Part shown: positions 4,760 through 6,560 of the stretch, in pieces
Layout of the letters: every line of letters starts with the position of its first letter
How positions within the stretch are numbered: position 1 is the stretch's first letter
Origin: Clostridia bacterium
GTDB lineage: Bacteria > Bacillota > Clostridia > Oscillospirales > Acutalibacteraceae
Direction: 5' to 3'
Length of the DNA: 6,560 bases
Assembly (NCBI GenBank): GCA_017519685.1
Contig: JAFWRV010000214.1
Location: 1 to 6,560, forward strand
The notes under the pieces: model-generated
Seen by the model: only the letters and a program-made list of their open reading frames with translations
Database searches by the model: none
Told to the model about the DNA's origin: nothing
Translations under genes and position numbers: made by a program

Positions 4760-6286
4760 ATGTCAAAAATCGGCGGCAAATTTCATGACCTGAAAAACAC
4801 TATTGTCAACAACCCGTCCTTCACCGTAAAGGAACAGCTCGGATATGCCGGCGGTATATTCGGCAACTGTATGGGGCAGGACAGCATCGGCACCTTCGCG
4901 GACAAGTTTTCACGTAAATATATGAGAATCGACGAGGGCAAGATGACGCTGATGGGCAACATCCAGATGGCGCTCGGCCTCATCGTTTCGGCGGTCGCGG
5001 GAAACATTCTCGATAAACCCACACCCGAAGAAAAAAAGCCCCCGACAAAGGTTTTCACGGGAATCACGCCCCTTCCGTTCGCAATCACCTCGCTCCTGCT
5101 GTTTATCGTTCCGACAAACAATCCGTTTTATAATTTCATCTGGACTCTTATCTTCCGTCTGATATTCAACACATCGGACACTTTCTACGACACCGCCCTT
5201 CATACGCTCTCACTGCGTATGACAAATAATGAAAAAGACAGAAAGAATTTCTACACCGTTTCACAGCTTGCCGCTTCGCTCGGCTCAATGCTGCCCGGCT
5301 CCCTGATACCTTTGCTCGTCGGCACGACGGACAGTGTCGCGGGGCAGAAGAAATTCTATTTTGTGGCGGCTCTGGTTTTCTGCGTGCTCGGCGTCGGAAT
5401 GATGTTTGCCCCCTATTTCACGCTTAACGAAAAAATCAGGGTTGCGGAGCGCCCCGACAAATCCCGCGTCAGCTGGGACAGGGAAACTCTCATCTCCATA
5501 CTGCATAACCGCACATTCATTATCACCGAAATCGGCACATTCTTTGAAATGATACGCCAGATTTCCTATTCGCTTCTTCCCTACATCTATGAGGATGTTC
5601 TTTCCGATTACAAACTCAAGGCGGGCATGGACGCCGTCAGCGGCACGCTCTCCTATATCGGTCTTCTCGCCGTTCCTTTCCTCGGAAACAGATTTACGGC
5701 AAGAACCGTTATTTCCGGCGGCTTCGCCTATACCGGCCTGTTTTACACGATAATGTCGGCAATCGGTCTGAAATTCTCCCCCGAAAAAATGCATAAGCGC
5801 AGATTCCTGGTCGGCATACTGATAGGTCTTGCCGGAATGCCCAACAACGCGATAAGCGCCGCAAAGAAGGTTATGGTCGGCGACTCAACCGACTATATGG
5901 AATGGTATTCCGAAAAACGCTTCGGCAGACCGATTCACTCCGAAGGACTTATCTGCGCCGCTCAGAGCGTTCTCGGCACGGTATTCAATTTCTTCCGCAC
6001 CAACCTTTATAACATCATCTTCGGCCGTCTCGGTTATCTTCCCAACTACACAGACGAAAAGACAGGCAAGGAAATCGAAGCGGTTCAGAGCGCGCGGACA
6101 CTCAAAGGAATCTACTTTATGTTCGCTCTCTGCGGAGTGGTCGGCAATATCCTCGCGGCGGTAACCTATCTCTTTGACAGATACACAGGCAAGAGAAAAG
6201 CGGAAATATATGCCGAGCTTGTTGAAATCCGCGAAAAGAGAAAAGAACTCGCCGAGGAAATAACCGAAGCCCCCGTTGCCGAATAA
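4760..6286 (+). CDS. GPH-family (MFS_2) sugar:cation symporter
   Basis: A polytopic membrane transporter of the glycoside-pentoside-hexuronide:cation symporter family, expected to have 12 helices. It starts with KEQLGYAGGIFGN, the family's N-terminal helix 1 pattern. It also carries GDSTDYMEW (374-382) with a later Glu-Gly (395-396), which matches the conserved Asp-Tyr-x-Glu-Trp ... Glu-Gly motif of GPH proteins. The loop after helix 2 is unusual: DKPTPEEKKPPTK replaces the common DRTRTRWGRFRP-like stretch, so this is a divergent member. The C-terminus is a charged helix (KRKAEIYAELVEIREKRKEL). An ATG also occurs at 4739 (515 residues). The one at 4760 is preferred because AGAGAGG (4746-4752) lies 7 nt before it, giving 508 residues. 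It follows the GH39 gene by 33 bp and precedes a strong terminator, so it probably imports the glycosidase's substrate. Confidence 0.88.
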   Translation: MSKIGGKFHDLKNTIVNNPSFTVKEQLGYAGGIFGNCMGQDSIGTFADKFSRKYMRIDEGKMTLMGNIQMALGLIVSAVAGNILDKPTPEEKKPPTKVFTGITPLPFAITSLLLFIVPTNNPFYNFIWTLIFRLIFNTSDTFYDTALHTLSLRMTNNEKDRKNFYTVSQLAASLGSMLPGSLIPLLVGTTDSVAGQKKFYFVAALVFCVLGVGMMFAPYFTLNEKIRVAERPDKSRVSWDRETLISILHNRTFIITEIGTFFEMIRQISYSLLPYIYEDVLSDYKLKAGMDAVSGTLSYIGLLAVPFLGNRFTARTVISGGFAYTGLFYTIMSAIGLKFSPEKMHKRRFLVGILIGLAGMPNNAISAAKKVMVGDSTDYMEWYSEKRFGRPIHSEGLICAAQSVLGTVFNFFRTNLYNIIFGRLGYLPNYTDEKTGKEIEAVQSARTLKGIYFMFALCGVVGNILAAVTYLFDRYTGKRKAEIYAELVEIREKRKELAEEITEAPVAE

Positions 6287-6306
6287 AACAAAACCTTATA
6301 AAAAGT

Positions 6307-6341
6307 AAAACAGTTTCACGGAATCCGTGAAACTGTTTTTT
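6307..6341 (+). terminator. Strong intrinsic terminator ending the glycosidase/transporter operon
   Basis: A perfect 15-bp stem AAAACAGTTTCACGG / CCGTGAAACTGTTTT (6307-6321 and 6325-6339) with a 3-nt AAT loop and a T-run to 6341. It starts 21 bp after the transporter stop codon. The A-run on the left also allows it to work on the other strand. Confidence 0.92.
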
Positions 6342-6377
6342 AATAATCGAGGGTCGCTTCTCTCCGAATTGTAATAA

Positions 6378-6462
6378 CGTAGGGCACGGATTCATCCGTG
6401 CCGATTTAAAGATTTATGCTACGCATATCCCTGTTGCGGCAAGCATAAATGCTTGCCCTACG
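6378..6462. repeat. 85-bp MITE-like element with 9-bp terminal inverted repeats
   Basis: CGTAGGGCA (6378-6386) and its exact complement TGCCCTACG (6454-6462) bound the element. Each end continues into an 8-bp hairpin with a 4-nt loop: GGCACGGA-TTCA-TCCGTGCC (6383-6402) and GGCAAGCA-TAAA-TGCTTGCC (6438-6457). The middle has ATGC-TAC-GCAT (6416-6426), and ATTTATGCT (6412-6420) complements AGCATAAAT (6442-6450). The layout is that of a non-autonomous palindromic repeat. It contains no reading frame worth calling. Confidence 0.65.
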
Positions 6463-6484
6463 GTCCTCACGGACATCCTTATTG

Positions 6485-6560
6485 GCCCTCTCCGAGATCG
6501 GAGGGTCGAACCGCCGAAGCGCGTCCGGTGGACGATACAGCGAGGCGGTGAGATGAGGAA
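6485..6560. repeat. Structured non-coding sequence running off the window
   Basis: Nested inverted repeats without a gene: CCTCTCCGA-GATCGGAGG (6487-6504), ACCGCC (6510-6515) with GGCGGT (6544-6549), and inside these CGTCC-GGT-GGACG (6522-6534). It lies 22 bp past the MITE-like element. It may be a second repeat or the first part of a larger one, and the window end cuts it off. Confidence 0.4.

Noticed and set aside
5285..5794. A minus-strand open frame of 169 codons within the transporter gene.
   Set aside because: It is antisense to a well-supported membrane transporter, has a composition typical of a shadow frame and has no ribosome binding site.
6378..6560. A CRISPR array at the right edge.
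   Set aside because: The repeats are inverted, differ from each other and have no regular spacers.

Overview
The window looks like chromosomal DNA of a Clostridia-type Gram-positive bacterium, probably an uncultured gut member of the Oscillospirales/Lachnospirales kind. This is inferred from the lipoprotein-type secretion signal, AAAGGAGG-like ribosome binding sites, intrinsic terminators with U-tracts, a cobalamin riboswitch that ends in a terminator, and the family make-up (DUF4430, GH39, GPH transporter). No rRNA, tRNA or other marker gene is present, so the assignment is tentative.

The window holds two divergent transcription units around a regulatory region of about 500 bp (2272-2771). 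The left unit runs on the minus strand. A strong sigma-A promoter (TTGACA-17-TATCAT, 2603-2631) starts a long leader carrying a cobalamin (B12) riboswitch (about 2374-2582). An intrinsic terminator (2288-2314) lies directly against the ribosome binding site of the first gene. That gene (1198-2271) encodes a secreted protein with prenyltransferase/terpene-cyclase-like alpha-toroid repeats. The second gene (169-1122) encodes a lipoprotein with a long Ser/Thr-rich linker and a C-terminal DUF4430 (transcobalamin-like C-terminal) domain. These two folds are the alpha and beta domains of animal intrinsic factor and transcobalamin, here encoded by separate genes under B12 control. The most economical reading is a two-piece, surface-displayed corrinoid-binding system. 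The B12 control is well supported; the binding function is inferred.

The right unit runs on the plus strand from an extended -10 promoter (2703-2732). It encodes a small two-helix membrane protein of unknown function (2772-3122), a cytoplasmic GH39 glycosidase, probably a beta-xylosidase (3164-4726), and a GPH-family sugar:cation symporter (4760-6286). A strong 15-bp-stem terminator follows at 6307-6341. The transporter would import a short oligosaccharide or glycoside that the GH39 enzyme then hydrolyses.

Both edges carry non-coding, palindrome-rich repeats. At 73-132 there is a hairpin pair resembling IS200/IS605-type ends. At 6378-6462 there is an 85-bp MITE-like element with 9-bp terminal inverted repeats, followed by further structured sequence that runs to the window end.
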